This document shows positions 51,841 to 61,800 of a stretch of 64,000 nt of DNA, in pieces (position 1 is the first letter of the stretch; each line of letters opens with the position of its first letter). The position numbers were made by a program, and so were the translations under genes. The DNA comes from JBDRRP01 sp964446485 (GTDB lineage: Bacteria; Desulfobacterota; Desulfobacteria; Desulfobacterales; JBDRRP01), in the NCBI GenBank assembly GCA_964446485.1, contig CAYUOU010000011.1, positions 1-64,000 on the forward strand, read 5' to 3'. The notes below the pieces were generated by a model. The model did no database searches and was not told the DNA's origin. It saw nothing but the letters and a program-made list of their open reading frames with translations.

Positions 51841-53070
51841 ATGAACTTTGACGTCTCGGAGAAAATGCAGGTGATCCTGGAGATGATCAACACGTTCGTC
51901 GACAACGAGTTGATTCCCCTGGAACCCGATTTCCTCAATCGCGAGTTTGTGGACCTGCTCCCGGTGCTTGAAGAAAAGCGCAGCATGGTCAAGAAAATGG
52001 AGTTGTGGGCGCCCAACCACCCCACGGAGCTCGGAGGGATGGGGCTGGACCTGGTGGAACATGGGCTGGTATCGGAGGTCCTGGGCCGCACCCCCATCGG
52101 CCATTACGTCTTCAACTGCCAGGCACCGGATGCCGGCAATATCGAGATCCTTCACAAACACGGCACAGACGCCCAAAAGGAGCGCTATCTGAAGCCGCTG
52201 GTACACGGCCGGATCCGCAGTTGCTTTTCCATGACCGAGGTGGACATGCCGGGCTCCAACCCCTTGATGATGGAAACCACGGCCGTCAAAGATGGCGACG
52301 ACTACGTGATCAATGGCCAGAAATGGTATACCACTTCCGCTGACGGGTCCGCGATTGCCATCGTCATGGCCGTCACCAACCCAGAGGCCTCCCCTTACCT
52401 GCGGGCCAGCATGATCATCGTTCCCACCGACACGCCGGGGTTCAACCTGGTTCGCAACATTCCTGTCATGGGCCACCGGGGCACCGATTACGCCTCCCAC
52501 GGCGAAATCCTCTACCAGAACTGCCGCGTGCCGCAGGCGAACCTTCTGGGGCCCGAAGGACATGGATTTGTCATCGCTCAGGAGCGCCTGGGGCCCGGCC
52601 GAATCCATCACTGTATGCGCTGGTTGGGCATTGCCCAGCGATCCTTTGACCTTATGTGCCGCCGGGCTAATACCCGTAAGATCACGCCCGACGGCAAAAC
52701 CCTGGGAACCCGCCAGATCATCAAGGCCTGGATCGCGGAGAGCGCCGCCGAAATACAGGCGGCACGCCTGATGACCCTTCATGCCGCATGGAAAATCGAA
52801 AAGGAGGGCGCCAAAGCCGCGCGCCACGAAATTTCGTTCATCAAATTTGTGGTGGCCAATACCCTCCAGCGGGTGGTTGACCGGGCGCTCCAGGTCCACG
52901 GCGGTCTGGGTATGACCGACGACACCGTGCTGGCCCATTTCTTTCGCCACGAGCGTGCAGCACGCATCTACGACGGCGCCGACGAGGTTCACAAGATGTC
53001 CGTATCGCGACATATCCTGCGCGCCCATGCGGAAGGCGGCATCAAGGCGGCCTTGAACCTGCCGGGCTGA
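51841..53070 (+). CDS. Acyl-CoA dehydrogenase (ACAD10/11- and LvaC-like)
   Basis: This 409-residue flavoprotein starts FDVSEKMQVILEMINTFVDN. Flavin/substrate contacts are visible in CFSMTEVDMPGSNPLMMETT and VINGQKWYTTSADGSA. The C-terminal bundle has QERLGPGRIHHCMRWLGIAQ, ALQVHGGLGMTDDTVLAHFF and RIYDGADEVHKMSVSRHIL, a pattern of the ACAD10/11-type subgroup rather than short-chain dehydrogenases. It would oxidise or, with a phosphorylated 4-hydroxy substrate, help eliminate phosphate from an acyl-CoA, passing electrons to EtfAB. A kinase of the type fused to ACAD10/11 in animals lies two genes on. Confidence 0.87.
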   Translation: MNFDVSEKMQVILEMINTFVDNELIPLEPDFLNREFVDLLPVLEEKRSMVKKMELWAPNHPTELGGMGLDLVEHGLVSEVLGRTPIGHYVFNCQAPDAGNIEILHKHGTDAQKERYLKPLVHGRIRSCFSMTEVDMPGSNPLMMETTAVKDGDDYVINGQKWYTTSADGSAIAIVMAVTNPEASPYLRASMIIVPTDTPGFNLVRNIPVMGHRGTDYASHGEILYQNCRVPQANLLGPEGHGFVIAQERLGPGRIHHCMRWLGIAQRSFDLMCRRANTRKITPDGKTLGTRQIIKAWIAESAAEIQAARLMTLHAAWKIEKEGAKAARHEISFIKFVVANTLQRVVDRALQVHGGLGMTDDTVLAHFFRHERAARIYDGADEVHKMSVSRHILRAHAEGGIKAALNLPG

Positions 53071-53125
53071 TCGTTACTCAAGCCCATGGGGATCGGAACA
53101 GCCTCAACCACCAGGACGAAACATC

Positions 53126-53827
53126 ATGACCCTGAAGGATTTTGAAACGCAGGTGGCCGTTTCCACCGAAGCGATCTGCCGTGAGATTTTCGAAAGCCGG
53201 TCCTCCTCGGTTCGGATTAAAAAAGAGAAACTGGCGGTCAAAAACCTGGTCAAAATCTTCAAGGCGACCCTCAAGCTGGCCAATCGAAAAGGGTTTCATG
53301 CCATGAGTTTGAGGGATTTGTGTGCCGAGTGCGGCATGTCCCTGGGCGGCATGTACGCCTATTTCAAAAACAAAGAGGAGCTGCTCACCCTCATCCAGGA
53401 GCAGGGGCGCGCCATTGTGGCAAGGGTCATGAGCGACCGGTTGGCCGGTATTGACGCGCCTGATGCGGCGCTGGAGATCGCCATCCGCAGTCACCTCTAC
53501 CTGTCCGAAGTACTCCAACCCTGGTTTTTCTTCTCTTATATGGAAACCCGTTTTTTTCACGTTGCCGAGGAAAAGCGCGCCATCGCCGGGGAATTGCAAA
53601 CCGAAGCCATTTTCGCCGACATCCTGACGCGCGGCGTAGGATCGGAAACCTTTTTCATCACCGATCCACTCCTGGTGGCGGCCGCCATAAAGGCCCTTTT
53701 GCAGGATTGGTATCTCAAGCGCTGGAAATACCGCCGCCGAAACATTTCAGTGGAAACCTATGCGGCATTCGTCATTTCCATGATCCGGGCCTATGGCGGC
53801 GCAAAATTCGAAAGGGTCTCTTCATGA
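53126..53827 (+). CDS. TetR/AcrR-family transcriptional regulator
   Basis: This 233-residue regulator has a TetR helix-turn-helix at about residues 60-90: GFHAMSLRDLCAECGMSLGG, MYAYFKNKEELLTLI. About 50 residues precede the domain, more than usual. The C-terminal ligand domain (ILTRGVGSETFFITDPLLVA) would sense an acyl-CoA or the like, as inference. It lies 55 bases after the acyl-CoA dehydrogenase and its stop overlaps the kinase start (ATGA), so it is co-expressed and probably represses its own operon through the palindrome at 51705-51714. Confidence 0.88.
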   Translation: MTLKDFETQVAVSTEAICREIFESRSSSVRIKKEKLAVKNLVKIFKATLKLANRKGFHAMSLRDLCAECGMSLGGMYAYFKNKEELLTLIQEQGRAIVARVMSDRLAGIDAPDAALEIAIRSHLYLSEVLQPWFFFSYMETRFFHVAEEKRAIAGELQTEAIFADILTRGVGSETFFITDPLLVAAAIKALLQDWYLKRWKYRRRNISVETYAAFVISMIRAYGGAKFERVSS

Positions 53828-54891
53828 CGGCATTGGACCCGACCGCGGCGGTGCGTGAGGGGGAATCCATCGATGTCGACGGCGTCGTGGCCTACCTGAG
53901 AGAAAAGTTTTCCGGCCTCGAGGGCCGGGTCAGCATTCGACAGTTTCCCAGGGGATTTTCCAACCTGACCTACCTGATCACCGTTGGCGGCAGGGAACTG
54001 GTGCTGCGCCGTCCACCCGTTGGTAAAAAAGCCAAAACCGCCCACGACATGCATCGGGAATACCGCATCTTGAGTGCCCTGAAACCCGTGTTTCCCCACG
54101 TGCCCCGCCCGCTGGCCTATTGTGACGACCCAGCGATCATGGACGCCCCATTTTACGTGATGGAACGTCTTCGGGGCGTCATTTTGAGAAAACAACTTCC
54201 GGATTCACCGGCCTTCACCGCCGACTGGGCCGAGGGGCTCTGCCAACGCTGGGTGGCCGTGCTGGGGGAGCTCCACGGACTCGATTACCCGGGGTGCGGC
54301 CTTGGCGATCTGGGCAGTCCGGAAGGCTACATGGCGCGGCAGGTCCGCGGCTGGTCGCGCCGCTACCGGAACGCTCGCACCCCGGATGTGCCGGATTTCG
54401 AATCGGTCATGGCGTGGCTCGACGGCAACACGCCGCAACACACGACCCGGCCGGCCCTAATCCACAACGACTACAAGTTCGACAACGTAATATTGGATCC
54501 CGAAGACCCCACGCGGATCATCGGTGTACTTGACTGGGAAATGGCCACGGTGGGTGATCCGCTCATGGACCTTGGTGCCGCGTTGGGGTATTGGGTAGAG
54601 GCGGGCGACAGCGATGAACTGAAATTGATCCGGACCCTACCGACCCTCTCAGCCGGCATGTGGACCCGGCGCCGGATCGTCGCACACTACGCGGAGACGA
54701 CCGGCACCGCCGTGGAGGACTTTGCCTGGTATTACTGCTTCGGCCTGTTTCGACTGGCGGTGATCGCCCAGCAGATCTACTACCGATTCTACCACGGCCA
54801 GACGACCGACAAGCGTTTCAGCGTGTTGGGGATTGCCGTTGGGATACTGGAAAAAGCCGCGGCGCAGGTGATGACCTCCGGCAAATACTAA
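53824..54891 (+). CDS. APH-family kinase (acyl-CoA-associated phosphotransferase)
   Basis: This 355-residue protein of the aminoglycoside-phosphotransferase fold has RQFPRGFSNLTYLITVGGRE and ELVLRRPPVGKKAKTAHDMH in the N-lobe, the catalytic LIHNDYKFDNVILD near residue 215, and the metal-binding VLDWEMATVGDPLMDLGAAL. Members next to acyl-CoA dehydrogenases (LvaA of Pseudomonas, kinase domains of ACAD10/11) phosphorylate the 4-hydroxyl of 4-hydroxyacyl-CoAs. The start overlaps the TetR stop. The small partner LvaB known in Pseudomonas was not found here. A drug-resistance role is unlikely in this context. Confidence 0.87.
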   Translation: MTALDPTAAVREGESIDVDGVVAYLREKFSGLEGRVSIRQFPRGFSNLTYLITVGGRELVLRRPPVGKKAKTAHDMHREYRILSALKPVFPHVPRPLAYCDDPAIMDAPFYVMERLRGVILRKQLPDSPAFTADWAEGLCQRWVAVLGELHGLDYPGCGLGDLGSPEGYMARQVRGWSRRYRNARTPDVPDFESVMAWLDGNTPQHTTRPALIHNDYKFDNVILDPEDPTRIIGVLDWEMATVGDPLMDLGAALGYWVEAGDSDELKLIRTLPTLSAGMWTRRRIVAHYAETTGTAVEDFAWYYCFGLFRLAVIAQQIYYRFYHGQTTDKRFSVLGIAVGILEKAAAQVMTSGKY

Positions 54892-55074
54892 ATCGAAAAT
54901 GATCGCCGCGAGAACATCGGAAACCGCTATCCTTTGCCTTAATGGGTAGCGATGGGGCTTAATCAGAGGAGGATAGACGCAGTGTCTTCCCCGCCGCCAG
55001 TCGATCAGCCAAACACGCGCGGAGCAGCAGAAAATGTACCGCCCCGCAATCTCTACAAACCGGAAGCGATAACC

Positions 55075-56052
55075 ATGAATCTCGATGGCGACAAGGTAAT
55101 GTCTTTGGCCGAGGCCGTTTCCAGGTGGGTTCCCCACGGCGCCCACATTTCCATCGGGGGCTTTACCATCAGTCGGAACCCCATGGCGGCCGTCTATGAA
55201 ATCATCCGCCAAAAAAAACGGCGCCTGCATCTTTACGCGCATTCCAACGGCCAGGGCGTCGATGAGCTGGTGGGCGCGGGCTGTGTAGAAAAACTCGAGA
55301 TTGCCTATGCCGGCAGCGGACGGTTCGCCCCCACCTGCATCCGGTTCAGAAAAGCGGTGGAGGCCGGGCAGCTGCTCGTCGAGGACTACTCCAATTACCA
55401 AATGACCCTGCGTTTCATGGCCGGGGCCATGGGCGTTCCCTTTCTGCCCACGCGCGCATCCCTGGGATCGGACATCGCCAACCGATGGGGGTTTTCGGAA
55501 ACCGTGCGCCAGGCCGATGCCCGGATTCCAGGCAAAAAACTGGTGATCATGGACAATCCCTTTGAGGGGTGGTGTGACACCGAGCGGGTGGTTCTGGTGC
55601 CGGCCATCAACCCCGACGTCACCATCATTCACGTGCAGGCCGCCGACAGACAGGGTACCGCCAGAATCAGCGGTCTGCCCTTTGCCGACATCGAGCAGGC
55701 AAAAGCCGCCGGCCACCTCATCGTCACCTGTGAATCGCTGGTGGAGAACGACGGGCTGCGCGAGGCCCCGGACCAGAACCAAATTCCTTTCTTCTGCGTG
55801 GATGCCGTCGTGCACGTGCCCATGGGGGCCTACCCCACCGCCTGCTTCCAGCACTACGACTACGATCCGACGCGGCTATATGAATACCGCCAGGCGGCAC
55901 TGGACGACGAACGGTTTCAGGCCTATCTGGAAAGGGAGATCTTTGCGACGCCGGATCATGCTGCCATGATGGCAGGCATCAAAGCCGGGCAGTTGGAAAA
56001 AATCAAGGCCGATCCCCGCACCGGATATGCGGTAGGCCTGGATCGGAAGTAA
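55075..56052 (+). CDS. CoA-transferase subunit A (glutaconate CoA-transferase-like)
   Basis: A protein of about 325 residues from ATG 55075. The N-terminus has DKVMSLAEAVSRWVPHGAHI and ISIGGFTISRNPMAAVYEII, the family I CoA-transferase alpha pattern; LHLYAHSNGQGVDELVGAG, NYQMTLRFMAGAMGVPFLP and AADRQGTARISGLPFADIEQ follow. A longer reading from 54952 lacks similarity. It pairs with the beta subunit 26 bases downstream. It would move CoA from a donor such as acetyl-CoA to a carboxylic acid, activating the substrate for the dehydrogenase and kinase upstream. Confidence 0.87.
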   Translation: MNLDGDKVMSLAEAVSRWVPHGAHISIGGFTISRNPMAAVYEIIRQKKRRLHLYAHSNGQGVDELVGAGCVEKLEIAYAGSGRFAPTCIRFRKAVEAGQLLVEDYSNYQMTLRFMAGAMGVPFLPTRASLGSDIANRWGFSETVRQADARIPGKKLVIMDNPFEGWCDTERVVLVPAINPDVTIIHVQAADRQGTARISGLPFADIEQAKAAGHLIVTCESLVENDGLREAPDQNQIPFFCVDAVVHVPMGAYPTACFQHYDYDPTRLYEYRQAALDDERFQAYLEREIFATPDHAAMMAGIKAGQLEKIKADPRTGYAVGLDRK

Positions 56053-56078
56053 CACCCAGCACAGAAAGCGTCATCGGC

Positions 56079-56858
56079 ATGAACCCAACACCGGAATACA
56101 CCCCCAGAGAAATGATGGCCGTTGCCGCCGCCAGAGAAATCCGAGACGGGGATATCGTCTTTTGCGGTACGGGCATCTCCATGCTGGCCGCCATGGCGGC
56201 CAAACACATCAGCGCCCCCAACAGCGTCATCTTCTTCGAAACCGGTGCCATCGATTCGCGACTGGAAGAAGTACCCCTGGCTGTGGCCGACCCCCGGGTG
56301 ATGTTCGCCACCTCGGTGAACGGCAGTCTGGCCGACGCCTTTGCCACCATGCAAAACCGCACCACCGGCCGGCAGGTGGTGGGCATCATGGGGGCCGCCC
56401 AGATCGACATCTACGGCAATCTGAACTCCACCGTCATCGGTGACTATGCCCGCCCCACGGTGCGCTTTGCCGGGAGCGGGGGCGCCTGCGACGTGGCATC
56501 CTTCGTCAGCCGCACCATCATCTTCATGCAGCACGCCAAGCGTAAATTCGTTCCAAAACTGGATTACTTGACCAGCCCCGGCTGGATCGACGGCCCCGAC
56601 GGCCGCAGAAAGGCCGGACTTCCGGACGGCGGCCCTGCCTGCGTCATCACCAACATGGCCATTATGGGATTTGAAGCGGACAGTAAGCGAATGTACCTGA
56701 GGGGCTGCTACCCCGGTGTAGGGAAGGAAGCGGTGCTCGACAACATGGGGTTTACCGTGGACACCTCCCATGCCGCGGAGATTCCGCCGCCCACGGCTGA
56801 GGAACTGGCCATCCTGAGAGAAAAATGTGATCCCCAGCGGCTGATACTGGGGGCGTGA
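56079..56858 (+). CDS. CoA-transferase subunit B (glutaconate CoA-transferase-like)
   Basis: This 259-residue beta subunit has EMMAVAAAREIRDGDIVFCG, the FFETGAID segment whose Glu is in the likely catalytic position forming the glutamyl-CoA thioester, VGIMGAAQIDIYGNLNSTVI and VRFAGSGGACDVASFVSRTI. The last reads like the oxyanion/CoA loop of family I transferases. With the gene upstream it forms one enzyme. It is the last gene of the rightward acyl-CoA operon; a strong hairpin (GGGAGGGG...CCCCTCCC) follows 21 bases later and starts a repeat array. Confidence 0.87.
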   Translation: MNPTPEYTPREMMAVAAAREIRDGDIVFCGTGISMLAAMAAKHISAPNSVIFFETGAIDSRLEEVPLAVADPRVMFATSVNGSLADAFATMQNRTTGRQVVGIMGAAQIDIYGNLNSTVIGDYARPTVRFAGSGGACDVASFVSRTIIFMQHAKRKFVPKLDYLTSPGWIDGPDGRRKAGLPDGGPACVITNMAIMGFEADSKRMYLRGCYPGVGKEAVLDNMGFTVDTSHAAEIPPPTAEELAILREKCDPQRLILGA

Positions 56859-56879
56859 GACCGGCGTAAACACACACCT

Positions 56880-57151
56880 GGGAGGGGGTAAACCCCTCCC
56901 CTAAATGGCGATACCCTCGGGCCTTGGCTTCGTAGGGGCGGGGTTTATCCCCGACCGTCGATGCATCTCAAAAGACCGGTGCCATATCCCCGGCGCGCTG
57001 CCGGGAGAGGGTAAAACCTCCCCTACACGGCGATACCCTCGGGCCTTGGCTTCGTAGGGGCGGGGTTTATCCCCGACCGTCGATGCATCTCAAAAGACCG
57101 GTGCCATATCCCCGGCGCGCTGCCGGGAGAGGGTAAAACCTCCCCTACACA
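56880..57151 (+). repeat. 122-bp tandem repeat with GGGGTTTATCCCC hairpins
   Basis: Two nearly identical 122-base units (GGCGATACCCTCGGGCC at 56907 and 57029) lie between three short GGGAGRGGGTAAA...CCTCCC hairpins. Each unit also contains CGTAGGGGCGGGGTTTATCC, the core of the palindromic repeats at 19131-19340. The array separates two convergent genes and could serve as a bidirectional terminator. Confidence 0.8.
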
Positions 57152-57181
57152 GTGGTGCCCCAGACATTCCCGGTCTTCCGC

Positions 57182-58195
57182 TTAAAGTTTGACAAGCATC
57201 TTCCCGAAGTTCTCACCCTTGAAAAGACCGATAAAGGCTGCTGGCGCATTTTCGATGCCTTTCACGACGGTCTCCTTCCATTTGATGTTTCCCTGGGCGA
57301 TCCATTTACCCATGTCGGCGTAAAACGTCGGCATTCTGTCCAGGAAATCCATGACGATGAATCCCTGCAGGGTGAGTTGCTTGGCCACCACATGAATCAA
57401 ATTGGCGGGTCCAGCCGGAGCCGAGGCGGCATTGTACTGGTCGATCATGCCGCACATGACAATGCGCCCGCGAACGTTCATGAGTTCCAGGGCCGCTTCG
57501 AGATGCTTGCCGCCGACATTTTCGAAGTAGATGTCGATACCGTCCGGGCACAACGCCCCAACGGTTTCCACGAGGTCACCGGCTGTTTTGTAGTTGAAGG
57601 CCGCATCCACGCCTGCCTCGGCTTTCAGCCAGGCGACCTTTTCATCGGATCCGGCGCTACCCACGACCCGGCATCCTTTGATTTTTGCGATCTGGCTGAC
57701 AATCGCCCCAACCGCGCCGGAGGCGGCCGATACGAATACGGTCTCACCGGCTTTGGGCTTGCCGATGTCCAGCAGGCCGCAATACGCCGTCAGGCCAGGC
57801 ATGCCCAAAGTACCCAAAAAAGTCTGCACCGGCGCAGTCTTTGGGTCAATGATCGTCAGGCCGGCGCCGTCCGAGATGAACGCCTCGCGCCATCCCTGGA
57901 AGGTGACGACGATGTCCCCCACCTTGAACCGGTCATTGTTCGAGGCCATCACCTCCCCGATGCTGCCACCGTCCAGGGGTTGCCCCACCTGAAACGGCGG
58001 GATGTAGCTCTTGCGGTCAATCATTCTTCCCCGCATGTAAGGGTCCACCGACATGAACAGATTTTTCACCAGCAGCTGATTCTCTCCGGGGTCCGGAACA
58101 ACCACTTCGGCCAACTCAAAATCGGCTGGCCTGGGCATTCCCTCCGGGCGGGATTTCAAACGGATTTCACGACTCACGATGGTTTTCATGGTCAC
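57182..58195 (-). CDS. MDR-family NADP-dependent oxidoreductase (CurA/PTGR-like)
   Basis: This 337-residue zinc-free medium-chain dehydrogenase/reductase begins TIVSREIRLKSRPEGMPRPA and has LFMSVDPYMRGRMIDRKSYI, the nucleotide-binding ETVFVSAASGAVGAIVSQIA and YFENVGGKHLEAALELMN. The family reduces alpha,beta-unsaturated ketones or aldehydes with NAD(P)H (leukotriene B4 dehydrogenase/CurA group). It converges on the acyl-CoA operon across a repeat array. It may act on an enone intermediate of that pathway, which is only a guess from position. Confidence 0.88.
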   Translation of the reverse strand: MTMKTIVSREIRLKSRPEGMPRPADFELAEVVVPDPGENQLLVKNLFMSVDPYMRGRMIDRKSYIPPFQVGQPLDGGSIGEVMASNNDRFKVGDIVVTFQGWREAFISDGAGLTIIDPKTAPVQTFLGTLGMPGLTAYCGLLDIGKPKAGETVFVSAASGAVGAIVSQIAKIKGCRVVGSAGSDEKVAWLKAEAGVDAAFNYKTAGDLVETVGALCPDGIDIYFENVGGKHLEAALELMNVRGRIVMCGMIDQYNAASAPAGPANLIHVVAKQLTLQGFIVMDFLDRMPTFYADMGKWIAQGNIKWKETVVKGIENAPAAFIGLFKGENFGKMLVKL

Positions 58196-58806
58196 CTCGA
58201 CATTTTTTGTTCTCGATAGGCAATGATGATGAAACGGTAAAAAGTAGCAAAAAGGACGATTTCGTAAAATGTTCGAGATACGGCTTGCGAATCCTGAGGG
58301 GGGACGATCGCATCGGTATCCAAGAGTTTTTTTTGTTTATGCAACGATGGGGTAAACAGCCTGATCGATGGGTTCCGCTACGCTTCACCCATCCTACCTG
58401 GCTGCCTTCTGCCTTCTGTCCTCTGTCCTCTGTCCTCTGCTAATTCTAATTCCTGTGCATCCCTGTTCAACCGCCGTTGACGTTGGTCTTTCTCCGCGTC
58501 CCTGAGCCTCCACGCGAGACTGCTTTTGCAGTTGCGACGACCGTGGGCGCATTCCACTACACACTGGAATTTTGACTCCAAATCGGTTACGGTGCCCTCC
58601 GGCACGGTGGCTATTGGGCGTTGAATGGGGGGAAGGCGGCCATTTTACAGCCACACTTTTGCAATAAATCCACTTTTCTGTAAAATCCATAATTTCTGAA
58701 TCCCATTCCCAATGGGGCTACCATTCGTTGCGGGACGACGTATTGACTGTGTCAGTATTCACCGCCCCCAGCAATGCAATGTAAAATCTCTGCCGGAGGC
58801 TCGACA
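58196..58806. other. Non-coding stretch with repeat fragments
   Basis: No credible gene or promoter is seen in these ~610 bases. A CTTCTGCC/TCTGTCCTC microrepeat lies at 58400-58440 and a GATGGG-type hairpin repeat at 58361-58397. A GGAGG ribosome site at its right end serves the giant gene. Confidence 0.6.
58361..58397 (+). repeat. Dispersed hairpin repeat (GATGGGwTCC...CCCATCCTAC), copy 1
   Basis: A 37-base element with GATGGG/CCCATC ends recurs at 63676-63712 with about six differences. The same sort of element is widespread in bacterial genomes. The two copies flank the giant secreted-protein gene in direct orientation. Confidence 0.7.
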
Positions 58807-61800
58807 ATGATTTTTCATCACAAGGGCATCTTTTTTTTGGTAGGCTTTCTCCTTCTCAATGCCTTCGGTTTCAAATCCGCATTCGCTTTGGAAACCCGAA
58901 CTGTAAACGGCACTTACGGCCCCATCAATCAATACACCTACTATCTCAATGCCGCCGGAGAAGAAGTGAAGCACGGCGTGGAGACCAGGTGGTACGCGGA
59001 CCAGTACCGCCTCATGAGCCAGCGGGTGCACTACAGCCACGGGAAAAAACACGGCCTCGACGAGGCTTGGTACAATGGCTCCTATTCAACAAATTGGGGG
59101 CTTCACTGGTCGAGGATGTATCAAAACGGTCTCCTTCACGGCGTCAGCCAGGAGAGGTACTCAAACGGCCTGCCGCAATCCTACGCCGTCTATAAATACG
59201 GCAAACGCCACGGATCGTACACCGAGTACTTCTACGACTACCAGCACGAAAAAATCACCGCCAACTATCACGACGGCCTGCTCCACGGGGATTACAAGGA
59301 ATGGGTCATCAAGACCGAGTACTATAACGGCTATTCCTATAAATACCCCTTACTGGCCGAAGAGGGTGCATACGAATACGGCAAGAAGAACGGGCATTGG
59401 AAACGCTGGTATTACGATACGACATATTACATGCTCAAGGAACAAGGGGATTACGGTAACGATCAGAAATGCGGCACCTGGCAATATTACTGGAGTACCA
59501 CCGGCAACTTGAAAAACACCGATTTTCTTGGTGCGTGCCACTACTCCCCGCCGCCGGGGGGCACCCCTCCCCCACCGCCGGGAACCACCTATTCCATCAG
59601 CGGTCATGTTTTCGACAAGGCCACGAAATCGCCCGTCGCCGGCGCCTTAGTCCAGGCCGGCAGTGCCGAGGCCTCCACCGACGCCCAAGGAACCTTCAGT
59701 CTGTCACTGGAAAGCGGCGGCGCCGTTATCCTCAACTGTGTGGCCTCGGGCTACTACGACTTCACCAAGACGGTGAACCTCGACGACGCCCAGATCGTGA
59801 CCACCGACATCGACATGAAAGCCAAGGCGCCGGGCGCCAAGCCGGCGGTCACCAACGTCGATGCCACCGGCGGCATCTTTTTCATCGCCGGATTGTCGGC
59901 CAACAACGCGTATCGCGTGTCCGTGGACTGGCAGGACGACGCCCCAGGCACGGTGGTCTTTGAGGTGAACGGCACGGCGCACGAAGTGACGGCCGATGCC
60001 TCCGGGGCCAGCCGCACCTTCGACATGGGCACCGTGTTCACGCCGAGCCTCAGCCCCACCGGCAACACCTTGAAAATCACCGCCGTCAATTATTCGGGCG
60101 TATCGTCAGACCCCGAAGTGATCAACCCCATCGTCATCCCCCTGCCGGGCTGGTCGGTATCCTTCCCGGAGGGCTTCGAAATCAAGACAGACGGCAGCCA
60201 CCTCGTCTACAAGCTGTCGGCCAACTGGCCTGAAGAGCCCATCGAGGTGCTGATCAGCGAAGGCTATCTTGGCAGCACTGTGTGGCAATTATGGGGATTG
60301 GTTCCCTATATCGGCGGCCGGGAGTTCGGCATCCCAAACACCCAGTCGTTTTTCGAGATCGAGGCCAAGACCGACGGCACCGGCAGCATCGCGGCCGGCG
60401 GCACCTCCGGATTCAAGGCGGCCGGCGGGGAAATCACCATCAAGCTCGGCGGCAAAGGCAATTTGAAGTACGAGCCCAATACCGGCCTGGAGTGGAAAGA
60501 AACGAGCCTCATTTTAGGGCTCAGCGGCGAGATTGAAAAAGAGGTGGGGCCGGTGACACTCATTCCCGCCCTCGAGGGCGCGGTGAACCTGCCGCTGATC
60601 GGCGGGGCCATCGGCTGGTTCAACGACCGGGCAAAGATCAAGGGGACCCTCTCCTCCGGCTCGGAGATGGCGCTGGAGATCATGAGCGCTACCGGCGAGA
60701 TCGGTTTCAACAAGGCCGACGTAGAAACCAGCCTGGGCATGACTCTGGGCATGGGCATCGAGATCATTGATGACGTGGAGGCCGACGTCACCGGCGGCGG
60801 CACCGGGAAAGTGTTCTGGCAGGTGCCGGCCAACCCGGATTATTTCAAAAAACTGGAAACCGAACTCTCCGGCACAGTGACCTTCACCCTGTGGGACTAT
60901 GCGTGGAGTACCGGCTACACCCATCCCTACACGTACCCTGAGACGACCGGTCAAGCGATACGGCTACCCATGGCCACGCCCGAGTTGCGACCTGTGTCCC
61001 GGGACTTCGCCTCTCGGGCGCCCTACAACCGACTGGTGTCCCAGACGCCAAGAACGCCCATGAGCGACGGCGGTGCCGGCGTAGGAGAGGACACCAAGGT
61101 CATCGAAAACGTCTATCCGCACTCCCAACCGGTGGTCGCAGAACACGACGGCGACGCCGCCATTGCCTATGTCCATTTAGATGCTGAGAAACCTGATCAC
61201 CAGGCCACCGAAATCATGGTGACTTTCTACGACGGCGCCTCACAGACCTTCAGCACGCCGTTATCCATTGAAGACGACACTCGGGCGGAGTTCGCGCCCA
61301 CCATCGCCTACGACACTGCCGGAAAGGTCGTCTGCGTCTGGCAGCGGGTCAAGGACGCGCAATTTATCAGCGACCAAATCACCGACTTGGCCGCCAAGCT
61401 TGAAATCGTCTACGCCGTTTACGACCCGAGTGCCCAAGCGCCCGCCTGGACCGAACCGGTCGCCCTCACAGACAACGACTTTTTAGATAATCGACCCGTT
61501 CTCAAACGCGGCGACGACGGCAGTCTTCTGCTGGTCTGGTTCAGCAACGCCGGCAACCAACTCATCGGAAGCGCCGAGCACCCCACTCAGATGCACTACG
61601 CCTTCTGGAACGAGGCGGATTTCGACACCGCCACAGCGGTGCCCTTCACTTTCGAGCACTGCTTCAACTTCTCCTTAGCTTACAACGGCACCGAGGCCAC
61701 CCTGGCCTTCACCAAGGACATGGACGGCGTGCTGTTTCCGCCGGAGGGCAGCACAGCAGCCACCACCGACGACGAAGAGGTCTTCACGACGACTTATAAC

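Noticed and set aside
53824..54891. APH-fold protein as an antibiotic-resistance kinase
   Set aside because: It is translationally coupled to an acyl-CoA TetR regulator and sits between an acyl-CoA dehydrogenase and a CoA-transferase; the metabolic kinase subgroup fits better.
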